Source: Chara braunii
Lineage: Eukaryota; Streptophyta; Charophyceae; Charales; Characeae
NCBI GenBank assembly: GCA_003427395.1
Contig: BFEA01000069.1
Span: forward strand, 933,181-987,096
DNA length: 53,916 nt
Reading direction: 5' to 3'
Shown: one piece after another, positions 21,780-32,237 of the stretch
How positions within the stretch are numbered: the first letter of the stretch is position 1
How the letters are laid out: every line of letters begins with the position of its first letter
Program-made: the position numbers and the translations under genes
The notes under the pieces: generated by a model
The model's input: only the letters and a program-made list of their open reading frames with translations
Told to the model about the DNA's origin: nothing
Databases searched by the model: none

Positions 21780-24700
21780 AAAAAAAAAAAAAAAATGAAG
21801 TGTAATCTTCAGCGAAACCTTGGGGAGGGTTAATGATTCAAAGACCCAAGTAAAAACTGACAAAGTTCCCAAAAAAGAAAAAAAGAAAAAATAAACGTAA
21901 TCCTCGACAAAGACTTGGGGAGGGTTCGAAGGTGAGGTACCCTAAATAAGGACAAAGTTTCCAAAGAAGAAAAATAAGAGAAATGAGTGTAATCTTCGGC
22001 GAACACTTGGGGAGGGTTAGCAGGACGAGGAACCCTAAAAAACGACTAAATTCTCAAAAAATAAAACAAAGAAAAATAAGTGTAAAGAAGAAAAAACACA
22101 AAAATAAGTGTAATCTTCGGCGAAGACTTGGGGAGGGTTAGCAGGACGAGGAACCTTCAAAAACGGTTGACTTCCCAAAGAAGAAAAAAAAAAAAAAAAA
22201 GTTTAATCTTCGGCGAAGTCTTGGGGAGGGTTAGTAGGACGAGAATAAAAAAAATGACTACGTTCCTTAAAAAAAAAAAAAAAAAAAAAAACTTGGTTAC
22301 TTGACGGGACGTCCAGGACACCCCTGACCATCCGGGATTGTCCGCTCGGACAACCGGTCGGACATCTTCCCTTGGCAGACTGTCCGAGCCCGAACGACAA
22401 AAAAAAAAAAAAAAAAAAAAAAAAGTCTTCCAAAAACTCTAAAAAACAACTATGTTATGCAGAGACATAAACTGAACAACTTTTGCCTTGGGATGATAAA
22501 GAAATTCGTTGTCAATTAAAAAATAAAAAATAAAATTAAAGACACTCTTAATTTTTTTTATTTTTTTATGCATTTAATTGCTTAAAATGAAGTTGTCCGG
22601 GCCCGGACATTCGGGACCCTCCAGACTCTCCGCCCAGGACGTCCTGCCATCGGACAACTGGTAACATAGAAAAAAAGTGTAATATTCGGCAAAGACTTGA
22701 GTAGGGTTAGCAGGTGAGGTACCCTAAAAAATGATCACGTTTCTAAAGAAGAGAAAGAAGAAATATAAGTGTAATCTTCGGCGAAGATTTTGGGAGGGTT
22801 AGCAGACAAAACCTAAAAAACGACAAAGTTCCCGAAGAAAAAAAAAAAAAAAAAAAAAGTGTAATCTTCGGCGAAGACATGTGGCGGGTTAACAGGTGAG
22901 GTATCCTTAAAAACGGCAAAGTTCCCAAAGAAGAAAAATACGTGTAATCTTCAACGAAGACTTGGGGCTGGTTAGCAGGTGTGGTATGCTAAGAAACGGC
23001 TTAGTTCCTTAAGAAAAAAAATAAGAAAAGATGTGTAATCTTCGACGAAGACTTAGGAGGGTTAGCTGGATGAAAACCTCAAAAACGATTAAGTTCCTTA
23101 AGAAGAAAAATAAGTGTAATCTTCGGGGAAGACTTGGGCAGAATTAGCGTATGAGGTATCTTAAAAAACGGCTAAGTTCCCGAAGAAGAAAAAAAAAAAA
23201 AAAAAGTGTAATCTTCGGCGAAGACTTGGAAAGGGTTAGTAGGAGAAGGAACCCTAAAAAACGGCAAAGTTCCCCCCCCTCCCAAAAAAAAAAAAAAAGT
23301 AATCTTCGGCGAACACTTGGGGAGGGTTAGCTGCCGTTAGCAGGACGAGGAACTCTAAATGAAGGCTAAGTTCCCAAAACAGAAAAATAAGTGTGATCTT
23401 CAGCTAAGACTTTGGGAGGCTTAGCAGGACGAGGACCCTAGAAAAGGCTAAGCTCCCAAAGAAGAAAAAAAAGAAAAATAAGTGTAATCTTCGGCAAAGA
23501 CTTACGGAGGGTTAGCAAAATGACGAACCCTAAAACACGACGAAGTTCCCACACAAAAAAAATAAGTCTAATCTTCGGTGAAGATTTGGCGAGGGTTAGA
23601 AAAACGAGGAACCCTTAAAAACGGCTAAGTTCCCAAAGAAGAAGAAAAAAGTAAAATAAGTGTAATCTTCGGCGACGACTTGGGGAGGGTTAGCAGGTGA
23701 GATACCCTGAAAAACGACAAAGTTCCCAAAGAAGAAAAAAAAGAAAAATAGTGTAATCTTCGACGAAGACTTCTGGACCGTCAGCGGGTGAGGTACCCTA
23801 AAACACGGTTAAGTTCCCGAAGAAGACATAGAAGAACAATGAGTGTAATATTCAGCGAAGACTTGGGGAGGGTTAACAGAATGAGACACCCTAAAAAACG
23901 GCTACGTTCCAAAGAAAAAAAATAAGAAAAATAAGTGTATTTTTCGGCGAATAGTTGGGGAGGTTTAACAGGTGAGATACTCTGAAAAACGGCTAAGTTG
24001 ACCAAAAAAAAAGGAAAAAAAAAAAAGGGTAATATTCGGCGAAGACTTGGGAAGCGTTCACAGGACGAGGAACCCTGAAAAACAACTAAGTTCCCAAAAA
24101 AAAAAAAAAAAAAAAAAAAGTTTAATCTTCGATGAAGATTTGGGGACGATTTGCAGGACGTGGAACAATAAAAAATTGTTGTTCCCGAAGAAGAAAAATA
24201 AATGTAATCTTCAGCAAGTGATATAATAAAACAAAGAAAAATAAGTGTAAAGAAGAAAAAACACAAAAATAAGTGTAATCTTCGGCGAAGACTTGGGGAG
24301 GGTTAGCAGGACGAGGAACNAGGACGAGGAACCTTCAAAAACGGTTGACTTCCCAAAAAAAAAAAAAAAAAAAAAAAAGTTTAATCTTCGATGAAGATTT
24401 GGGGACGATTTGCAGGACGTGGAACAATAAAAAATTGTTAAGTTCCCGAAGAAGAAAAATAAATGTAATCTTCAGCAAGTGATATACCCTGAAAAACGGC
24501 CAAGTTCCCAAAGAAGGAAAAAAAAAAAAAAAAGTGTTATCTCCTGTGAAGACTTGGGGAGCGTTAGCGGGTGAGTTACCCTAAAAAACGACTAAGTTCC
24601 CAAAGAAGAGAATGAAGAAAAATAAGTGTAATTTTCGGCGAAGACTTGGGGAGTGTTAGCAGGACGAGGAACCCTGAAAAGTAGCTAAGTTCCCCAAGAA

Positions 24701-26370
24701 GAAAAAAAAGAAAAATATGTGTAATCTTCGGCGAAGACTTGGGGAATGTTAGGAGGTGAGGTACCAAAAAAACGACTAAGTTCACAAAAAAAAAAAAAAA
24801 AGTCTAATCGTCGGGGAAGACTTGGGGTGGGTAGGCGAGGAACCCTAAAAAACGGCTAGGTTTCCAAAGAAGAAAAAGAAAAATAAGTGTAATTTTCGAC
24901 GAAGACTTGAGGAGCGTTAACCGGTGAGGTGCGCTAAAAAATAGTTAAGCTCCCAAAGAAGAAGAAAAAAAAAAAAAAAGTGTTATCTTGGGCGAAGATT
25001 TGGGGAGGGTCAGCAGATGGGATATCCTAAAAAACGGCTAAGTTCCTTTAGAAGAAAAATAAGAAAAATAAGTTTAATCTTAGGCGAAAACTTGGGGAGG
25101 GTTAGCAGGAGTAGAACCTTAAAAACGACTAAGTTTTTTAAGAAGAAAAATAAGTACAATCTTCTGCGAAGACTTGGGGAGGGTTCGCATATGATTTATC
25201 CTAAAAAATGACTCAGTTCTCAAAGAAGCAAAAAAAAAAAAAAAAGTGTAATCTTCGGCGAAGACTTGGGAAGGGTTAGCAGGACGAGGAACACAAACAA
25301 ACGGCTAAGTTCCCAAAGAAGAAAAAAAAAAAAAAAAGTGTAATCTTCGACGAACACTTGGGGAGGGGTTAGCATGACGAGGAACCATAAAAAACGGCTA
25401 AGTTCCCAAGGAAGAAAAATAAGAAAAATAAGTGTATACTTCGGCGAAGATTTGGGGAGCGTTAGCATCTAACGTACAAAAAAAAACGGCTAAGTTCCCA
25501 AAGAAGAAAAATAAGTGTAATCCTCGGCGAAGACTTGGGAAGGGTTAACAGGACGAGAACCCTAAAAAACAGCTAAGTTCCTAAACAAGAAAAATAAGAA
25601 AAATAAGTGTAATCTTCGGCTAAGACTTGGGGAGGGTAAGCATGATAAGGAACGCTAAAAAACGGTGAAGTTCCCAAAGAAGAAAAATAAGAAAAATAAG
25701 TGTAATTTTTGGCGAAGACCCGATGAGGGTTAGCAGGACTAGGAACCCTGAAAAACGGTTAAGTTCCCTAAGAAGAAAAAAAAATGAAATAAGTGTGATC
25801 TTCGGCGAAGACTTGAGGAGGGTTAGCAGGTGAGATATCTAGAAAAACGACAAAGTTCCCAAAGAAGAAAAAAAAAAAAAAGTGTAATATTCGACGAAGA
25901 CTTCCGAACCGTTAGCGGGTAAGGTACCCTAAAAAACAGTTAAGTTCCCGAAGAAGAAAAATAAGAATGAAAAGTGTAATATTCCGTGAAGACTTGGGGA
26001 GAGCAGAACGAGGAACCCTAAAAAATGGCTTAGTTCCAAAGAAGAAAAAAAATAAAAATAAGTGTAATATTCGGCAAAGACTTAAAGACCGTTAACCGGA
26101 CGAGGAACCCTAAAAAACGGTCAAGTTGCAAAAAAAAAAAAAAAAAGAGAAATAAGTGTAATCTTCGGTGAAGATTTAGGGAGGTTTAGCATGACGAGGA
26201 ACCCTAAGAAACGGTTAAGTTCCCAAAGAAGAAAAAGAAGAAAAATAAGAGTACTCTTCGGCGAAAAGTTGGGGAGGGTTAGCAGGTCAGATACTCTGAA
26301 AAACGACCAAGTTCCTAAAGAAGAAAAAAAAAAAAAAGTGTAATCTTCGGCGAAAACTTGGGTGCGTTAG
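21780..26370 (+). repeat. Satellite S1 array, plus orientation (left block)
   Basis: About 45 monomers of 84-94 bp. Consensus parts: AAGTGTAATCTTCGGCGAAG, ACTTGGGGAGGGTTAGCAGG, ACGAGGAACCCTAAAAAACG, GCTAAGTTCCCAAAGAAG, then an A-rich tract of variable length. Two monomer variants alternate (GACGAGGAACCCT and GTGAGGTACCCT). A hAT-like element interrupts it at 22291-22668, and an N marks a suspect join at 24320. The array ends abruptly at PLE3. Confidence 0.93.
22291..22668. mobile_element. Short hAT-like element inside S1
   Basis: The left end has GGTTAC and GGGACGTCC. The right end, read in reverse complement, has GTTACC and GGACGTCC. Both ends are rich in GTCCGGAC-type palindromes, like the element at 43592-44057. 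The insertion is flanked by A tracts, so no target duplication can be read. No coding sequence. Confidence 0.5.
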
Positions 26371-27008
26371 GCCTTTTGTAAGTAAAGGGTTGTCGCATGT
26401 GTGTTCATTTTGGTGGTACTGAACAGGGTTCCGATTTGAACCTGTGACCATTTGCAATATGAGGTTTCTTGGAGTAGTCCTTTAATGTAGGCAGTATTTT
26501 GTGTTTTCAGGTCGATTTGAATTGTTTTTAGTTTTAGTTCGGAAGATGTACCTAGGTCCTTGAACACTTGGTGTGGGTCCGGGTTGTACCCGGTTTTTGA
26601 GAATGGTTCAGGTACCAGGCCGTAATATTTTAGGAGCGATTCGAGGAGGCTACTAACTCCATATATACGAATATGTACACAGTAGTCGATCTTTTTCCGG
26701 CTGACGTCGTTGTAGTCATTAGTAATCCGGGTTACTGAGTGATGATGACGACGAAAGTGGGATTGAAGGAGCGAAAGGCTAGGAGTAAGGGAGAAGTGAG
26801 TGGTTACCCCCTGATGAAGGCAACGTGGTGGTTGCCGAAACGCGGCGTTGGGGACGCCGACCTGTACTGTGGTTGACGTTGTGTACTTGCTGTGCGAATT
26901 TTATGCAGACATTGTCTTGCTTTTGCAGACGTTGTTTTGCGAACTTTGCGCAGACTACATGTTGTGTGACGTTTGTGTCATCTCATGTTTCTTGAACTTG
27001 CATACTGC
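26371..27008 (+). repeat. PLE3 5' pseudo-LTR
   Basis: It starts GCCTTTTGTAAGTAAAGGG and ends CTTGCATACTGC. It is nearly identical to 31600-32237 over the full 638 bp and carries a hammerhead at 26802-26858. Unlike the PLE2 pLTRs it has no CT tract. Confidence 0.93.
26802..26858 (+). ncRNA. Hammerhead ribozyme, PLE3 5' pLTR
   Basis: Helix I is CCCC/GGGG, extended outside an internal loop by GGT/GCC. CTGATGA is at 26811-26817. Helix II is GGCAAC/GTTGCC with loop GTGGTG and one bulged A. GAAA is at 26837-26840. Helix III is ACG/CGT with loop CGG, and the cleavage triplet is GTT. All core bases are present. Confidence 0.9.
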
Positions 27009-27194
27009 TAGTAGCGCATGTGAACTGTCTTGGAGAGAAATTACCGAGACCAATGGGCGTGTTTTATCAACTGTTACTCGTTAACTGTTACTTGTTATTT
27101 GTGAATTGTTACTTGTTACCTGTTACTCGTTGTTGGCTACGTACTATTTGTCACGAGCGGTTAGCCACGTGCTACATACTACCGTACTGATACG

Positions 27195-27959
27195 ATGAGC
27201 AATCGGCGTGATGATGACGGGAAGGATTACAAGAGACGAGGCTACACAAGACGCAGCGATGACCGACATGATTTTGACTGAAGTGAAACAAGGCACGATG
27301 ACTCTGGACGTGCTGATGACAGAGGGCCAGATTGACATTTTCTAAGATCTCCACCTAGGTGTTTCGCGTGCCATGAGTGTGGACACTATGCAAACCAGTG
27401 CAAGAGACGGTGGCTTGCAGCAGACTACAGACCGTCCACGTCGGCGGATCCAAGAAGGGGACACTCGGTGTCCCCAGTACCCGACCACGCTCAACAATGG
27501 CCGTCAGCATCGATCCATCCAGCGGTGCAGAATCAGATCCAAGAGTTGATCAAAAGCTTGGCGACAGTTACAACCTTCGTCGAAACCGAGATGGCGAAGA
27601 AGGCTGAAGAAGAACGACTGAGGTTGGAGGCTGAAGAAACACGTAAGAAGGAAGCTGCAGATCGTGCCGCGTGTGAAAAGAAGGCGCGTAAGAAGATGGA
27701 AAATGCACGTAAGGAGGAGGAACGGTTGGCTGAAATGGACAAGAAAATGCAAATGCATTTGGCTTTACGGACCGGAGCTTTCTTGGACAGAATCGAAACA
27801 AACCTTGACCCGGCGATGAAGTTAGCAGAACAACTTAAAGGGAAGAAGAAAGTTGTGTATGCTTCAGATCAAGGTACGAGCTCAGGACCGGAGAGCAGCG
27901 GGAGTGATATGAAGTTGATACGCACCAAGACGAAGAAGCTCTCCATTACCGAAAAATGA
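27195..27959 (+). pseudogene. PLE3 ORF1 (gag-like): CCHC knuckle and coiled coil
   Basis: One frame runs from ATG 27195, with an Arg/Asp-rich start (MSNRRDDDGKDYKRRGYTRR), through TGA stops at 27279 and 27333, to TGA 27957. The knuckle CFACHECGHYANQCKRR (27360-27410) is a perfect CX2CX4HX4C, so zinc and nucleic acid binding are expected. A Ser/Pro linker follows, then a strongly charged coiled coil from about 27590 to 27780 (EEERLRLEAEETRKKEAADR and onward) and a Ser-rich tail. This is the best preserved ORF1 in the window. In a live element it would coat element RNA. Confidence 0.82.
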
Positions 27960-28162
27960 AAGTGTGGGCCTGAACCTCAGTTTGAGGACAGTCCCCCGAT
28001 GTTGACGCCAGCTAAGCGTACTCCGAAGGTGCCAAAGGCAAAAGTGACATGAGGGACTACGCGCCTAACAAGATCCAAGGCGAAGATCAAGACGAAGTTG
28101 TCCCTGTTTGTAACGAAGCCGAAAAATCCTGGACAACCACGAACAGTTGCGAAGCTACGTTT

Positions 28163-28310
28163 CAGGAACCAAGCAATGGAGGAATTACGGGGACTCGATG
28201 CTCAAAACTTATAAGCTATCTGCAAAAGTGAAGAGATCCCGTACAATAGAAAGATTGACGCTATCTTTGACATCGCGAGTCACCAGACGCGGAAAGCGTT
28301 TGGCGAGGTT
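28163..28310 (+). pseudogene. PLE3 SAP-like module
   Basis: Translation gives MEELRGLDAQNL, a stop, then AICKSEEIPYNRKIDAIFDI and a helix ending RKAFGEV. It is the counterpart of the modules before GIY-YIG in the other three PLEs, and here its spacing is closest to the SAP domain layout (helix, GIP-type turn, Lys, helix). The TAA stop inside it shows decay. The SAP assignment is by pattern only. Confidence 0.5.
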
Positions 28311-28463
28311 TAACCAGTTGACTTGGTCAAAGTCCTGAATCAGACCTGAGAGGAATCGAGGACCATCGAAGACGACGAAGTTGAAGAAGAGGTGGAAGAA
28401 GAAGTTGATACCGTAGAGTCTTGAAGAGACTATGCAACTAAAAAAATGTGACGCCTAGTACGT

Positions 28464-31310
28464 TTGTTGACCAACTACCGTTGTCAATCGACTAAAGTTG
28501 ATAACCATGTAGAGGAGATTCTGAGGACTTGTGTGGTGTTGTTGTCGATGAGAGGGGAGATTCGATGGGCGGGTAAGATTATTGAGTCCAGGCTGAAATT
28601 ATTCTGGGCGTTCGGGATTGACTTCCTAAAGAAGAACGGATGCGTGTATGTGGCAATATCTCATTTTTGTAAGCTGATGTATGTTGGGAAAACGACGCGT
28701 GATGTTGATATTCGATGGCGTGAGCACATATATGCGTGCTCGTACAGGGCGCAAACACATTTCTATCGCTGGCTTAGTAATTTTGGAATCAATAACTATG
28801 TGTTACTACCTATTGATTGCATGCATGCATTAAACTTGCAGAAGTTAGAGGATGTCTATATCAAACAGTGGTCTCCGTACCTTAATTCGAGTGGAGTTAA
28901 GAAGTCGGTGCGAGGGAAGACGAAGAGAAGTATTGGTAAGAAGGAGAGAAAGAAAGCCAAGGGGGAAGCATAAAAAAAGATTGAACGCTCAATCTGCCCG
29001 ATCAAATTTATAAGTTCTGAAGACGAGGCCTGAAAAATCAGCTTATCGGACCTGCTTTGCAAGAGTGAGCAGCTTGGGGTGCTACAGTTATCGATCAACA
29101 CGAGTGGAGGTAATATTTGGCATGAAGGGTGGAAGAAGATTCGTAAGAGTTATGGTGAATCATCGGTTAGATTTGCCTAAGGAATCGTGCGATTGAAAGA
29201 TTGCAAGGGACTCTTCGAGGTTGAGGGTGTTGTAACTATCGATTACCTACGTAAGTGAAAGTCAAAAGGTGGGTACCTGAAATAGATATTGGTTAGTATT
29301 TTGAAGAACCCAAGTAAGCTGAATGATGTATATGCATGGAATCTCAAGTCGATTATCAGAGTGTACAACGTGATCAAAACTTTTAGACGAAAGTTTACTC
29401 GTAAATATCTGAGGCGCTTGCTTTCTCGTGTTGTACGTGAAAGATTTGGATTGAGCATGTCTCTTGATCTTATCGTACACATTAAGTTTGATGATCGTAT
29501 CAAACTTTCACATCTAACTTTTTGAGCTACGTAAAGTTGTGAATGATGTCATTATAGACTGTGAACTGCCTGGCTGTTTCAGGAAGAGAGCACGAAAAAA
29601 GATCCGGATTGTTTGGGTGAAAAACTAATCAATCGGGAAAATTATCCACAATCAACAGACTTTTGCAGCCCGCGAAGTTCTAACCTGCGCATGTGCAAGG
29701 TTGCCCTACCCAAGAACGGGAGGGCATGTCTGCTTCCGTCTCAGATAGGGTGAATCACATCATAGGATGTTGGGGAATGCAAATGACATCCCTCGCGATG
29801 CAGTTAGTAATCGTCTGGGACAGCTTAGGATGGAAGTGTACAAGGCTTTCACTTGTTCGGTCAATCAGAAGGGACCATGCCCTGTGATACCTGATGAAGC
29901 TCTGTCGAGGTGTATGACGAACACGGAATCGCACACTTGTAGATTATCACTCAGTGATGTCGTTAAGGTGAAGGAAGAGTTGACAGGACTCGTTTGTACT
30001 TCATTAGACAAGAATCCGGGTGATACACTCTTGATGTGTCCGGCGGTCTACTTCAGCGCGATGATGAAGACTTTTGTGACTAATCGAGGATACCGTTTGG
30101 TGGTGTCTCCGAATTCGGAAGTGTTGAGAGAAGTTCGGAAAGATGTGTCTGTTGTGGGATTGAAGAAATTTGTTCACTGGAGCCTAAAGGGAAGTTCGGT
30201 GAATCCTATGTGCTGCCGAAGCACAAGCACATCACCCGTTTTCGCCCGATGTGTCCTACATTTAGTGAGCCGATGGTGAGGACTGGTAGGCTAGTAGCGA
30301 AGGCTCTTAACCATCTGTTGTTCAAACTCCCAGTGCACAACCATTTTAATCTGCAGGCCGTGTCACACCTGGCTGGACAATTGAATCGGATTAATAAAAA
30401 GATTGGAAGTATTTCATCGAATGCTATTGTAGACACCAGGGCATATGATATAAAGGATATGTTCAGCCAATTGCCGCACAAGGATATCCTCGAGGCTGTT
30501 TGTTTGGTAGTGCGACAGTATTAGGCGAAAGGTTTGACTTTTGTCAGAGTTAATCCGAGAGGGAAGGATTCATCATTTGGTATTACCATAGGTGCTGACC
30601 ACTGGCGCAAGATTGACCTTGATGATGTAGTAACGTTTGTGAGCCTGGAGCTACGACATACTTATACATACACGACTGGCGTACAGTTGTAGCAGATTGT
30701 GGGGATCCCCATGGGGAAGAGCACCAGCCCCCCCCTTGCATGTATAATGTGTGCCTATGCTGAATGCTTGTTCTTACGTAGTTAAGGGCCAAGACGCAAG
30801 CTAATCTTTGGAATCAGGGTCGTGGATGACGTCATCGTGACAACAGTTGGACCATTCAGCGAGATCCGGGGTCGGATCTATGAGCATTTTGAAAACTGCT
30901 ATCCGAGGAATCTGAGTTTGGAACGCATTGACGAGGGACAGTCACGTGTGAGATTCCTGGGTTGCGAAGTGAGAACGAGTCAGGTAAGACCGTATATGGG
31001 ATGTATACAACTATCAAAGAACGAAGATTCTGTATGGACATTGGAGAAGCTCGTGTTCCAAAACGGTCAATCGTTTTCATCGTGGGGAAGCAAACAGCAG
31101 AAGAGTGCAATCATCAGTGGCGCATTGCACCAGATTGATCGGAACACGACAATTCGATCGGAGATCCCAATGCGGGTCTTGACGTTGATGAGAGAACTTA
31201 GACTCAAAGGATTCCCGACTGAGCCTATTATGCGAGTCTTGAAGCGATTTGCATACAGAAGAGACGACACCTGGAAAAGAACTGTAGACTTGTTTGAGAT
31301 GTATTTCTAG
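28464..31310 (+). pseudogene. PLE3 ORF2: GIY-YIG endonuclease plus Penelope RT
   Basis: The first part (28464-28973, 169 codons) is an intact GIY-YIG domain: GCVYVAISH, LMYVGKTTRDVDIRWREHIY, and the catalytic Glu/Asn segment KLEDVYIKQWSPYLNSS. The linker (about 29100-29650) has EGWKKIRKSYGESSVRF and several stops. RT begins at about 29767, with a frameshift near 30185. Marks are VLPKHKHITRFRPMCPTF, motif A AYDIKDMFSQLPH with its Asp intact, VGIPMGKSTSPPLACIMCAY, and motif C RVVDDVIV. Stops interrupt at 30522, 30690 and 30783. The C-terminal part 30822-31310 is open and ends TAG. Catalytic residues survive, but the frame is broken. Confidence 0.9.
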
Positions 31311-31599
31311 ATTCAGATGTAGGTACTGTGGATGATTGATGCAGTTTTGCTAATTTTGGTTGCTTTGTGTGTTTAATTTGGTATTGACTGCTGTCCCTTC
31401 ATTGCGAGTAATTGCTTGCACCATATATCTGGATGAGTAGACTATGACAGTAGTTAAGCAGTGAATTTCAGAATGTGTGTTTGACTGTAGACTTGATATT
31501 TTGTAATAGCACTTATGCGAGTAAAGTTTCGGCACATCTGAGTACTTTCCGAGGGTAATGGACAGGGTACCGGTTCGAACTTGTGACCTGCTGCTTATG

Positions 31600-32237
31600 G
31601 CCTTTTGTGAGTAAAGGGTTGTCGCATCTGTGTTCCTTTTGGTGGTATTGGACAGGGTTCCGATTCGAACCTATGACCATTTGCAATATGCGGTTTCCTG
31701 GAGTAGTCCTTTAATGTAGGCAGTATTTTGTGTTTTCAGGTCGATTTGAATTGTTTGTAGTTTTAGTTCGGAAGATGTACCCAGGTCCTGGAACACCTGG
31801 TGTGGGCCCGGGTTGTACCCAGTTTTTTTGAATGGTTCAGGTACCAGGCCGTAATAGTTTAGGAGCGATTCGAGGAGGCTACGAACTCCATATATACGAA
31901 TATATACACAGTAGTCGATCTTTTTCAGGCTGACGCTGCTCAAGTCACTAGTAATCCGGGTTACTGAGTGATGATGACGACGGAAGTGGGATTGAAGGAG
32001 CGAAAGGCTAGGAGTAAGGGAGAAGTGAGTGGTTACCCCCTGATGAAGGCAACGTGGCGGTTGCCGAAATGCGGTGTCGGGAACACCGACCTGTACTGTG
32101 GTTGACGTTGTGTACTTGTTGTGCGAATTTTATGCAGACATTGTTTTGCTTTTGCAGACGTTGTTTTGCGAACTTTGCGCAGACTACATGCTGTGTGACG
32201 TCTGTGTCATCTCATGTTTCTTGAACTTGCATACTGC
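31600..32237 (+). repeat. PLE3 3' pseudo-LTR
   Basis: A 638-bp direct repeat of 26371-27008. A short degenerate copy of its first part (GACAGGGTACCGGTTCGAAC, against GACAGGGTTCCGATTCGAAC inside) lies just upstream at about 31560. Confidence 0.93.
32031..32087 (+). ncRNA. Hammerhead ribozyme, PLE3 3' pLTR
   Basis: CTGATGA is at 32040-32046. Helix II is GGCAAC/GTTGCC with loop GTGGCG. GAAA is at 32066-32069, and the cleavage triplet is GTC. Helix I is CCC/GGG plus an outer GGT/ACC. Helix III is weaker than in the 5' copy (A-U, U-G, G-U), so activity is less certain. Confidence 0.85.

Larger units (their letters stand above)
26371..32237 (+). mobile_element. PLE3: full-length, decayed Penelope-like element
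   Basis: It is bounded by two directly repeated pLTRs of exactly 638 bp. S1 sequence on the left ends GGTGCGTTAG, and on the right resumes GTTAGTAAGATGAGGAACCC, so GTTAG is duplicated. The interior has ORF1 and ORF2 with the shared domain order. It is more diverged from PLE1, PLE2 and PLE4 than those are from one another. Confidence 0.93.

Noticed and set aside
21780-26370. CRISPR-like regular repeats
   Set aside because: Units are contiguous diverged satellite monomers without unique spacers, in a eukaryotic context.
31655-31690. tRNA-like B box (GGTTCGAATC on the minus strand) in the PLE3 3' pLTR
   Set aside because: No A box or cloverleaf at the right spacing, and the 5' pLTR copy has GATTTGAACC.
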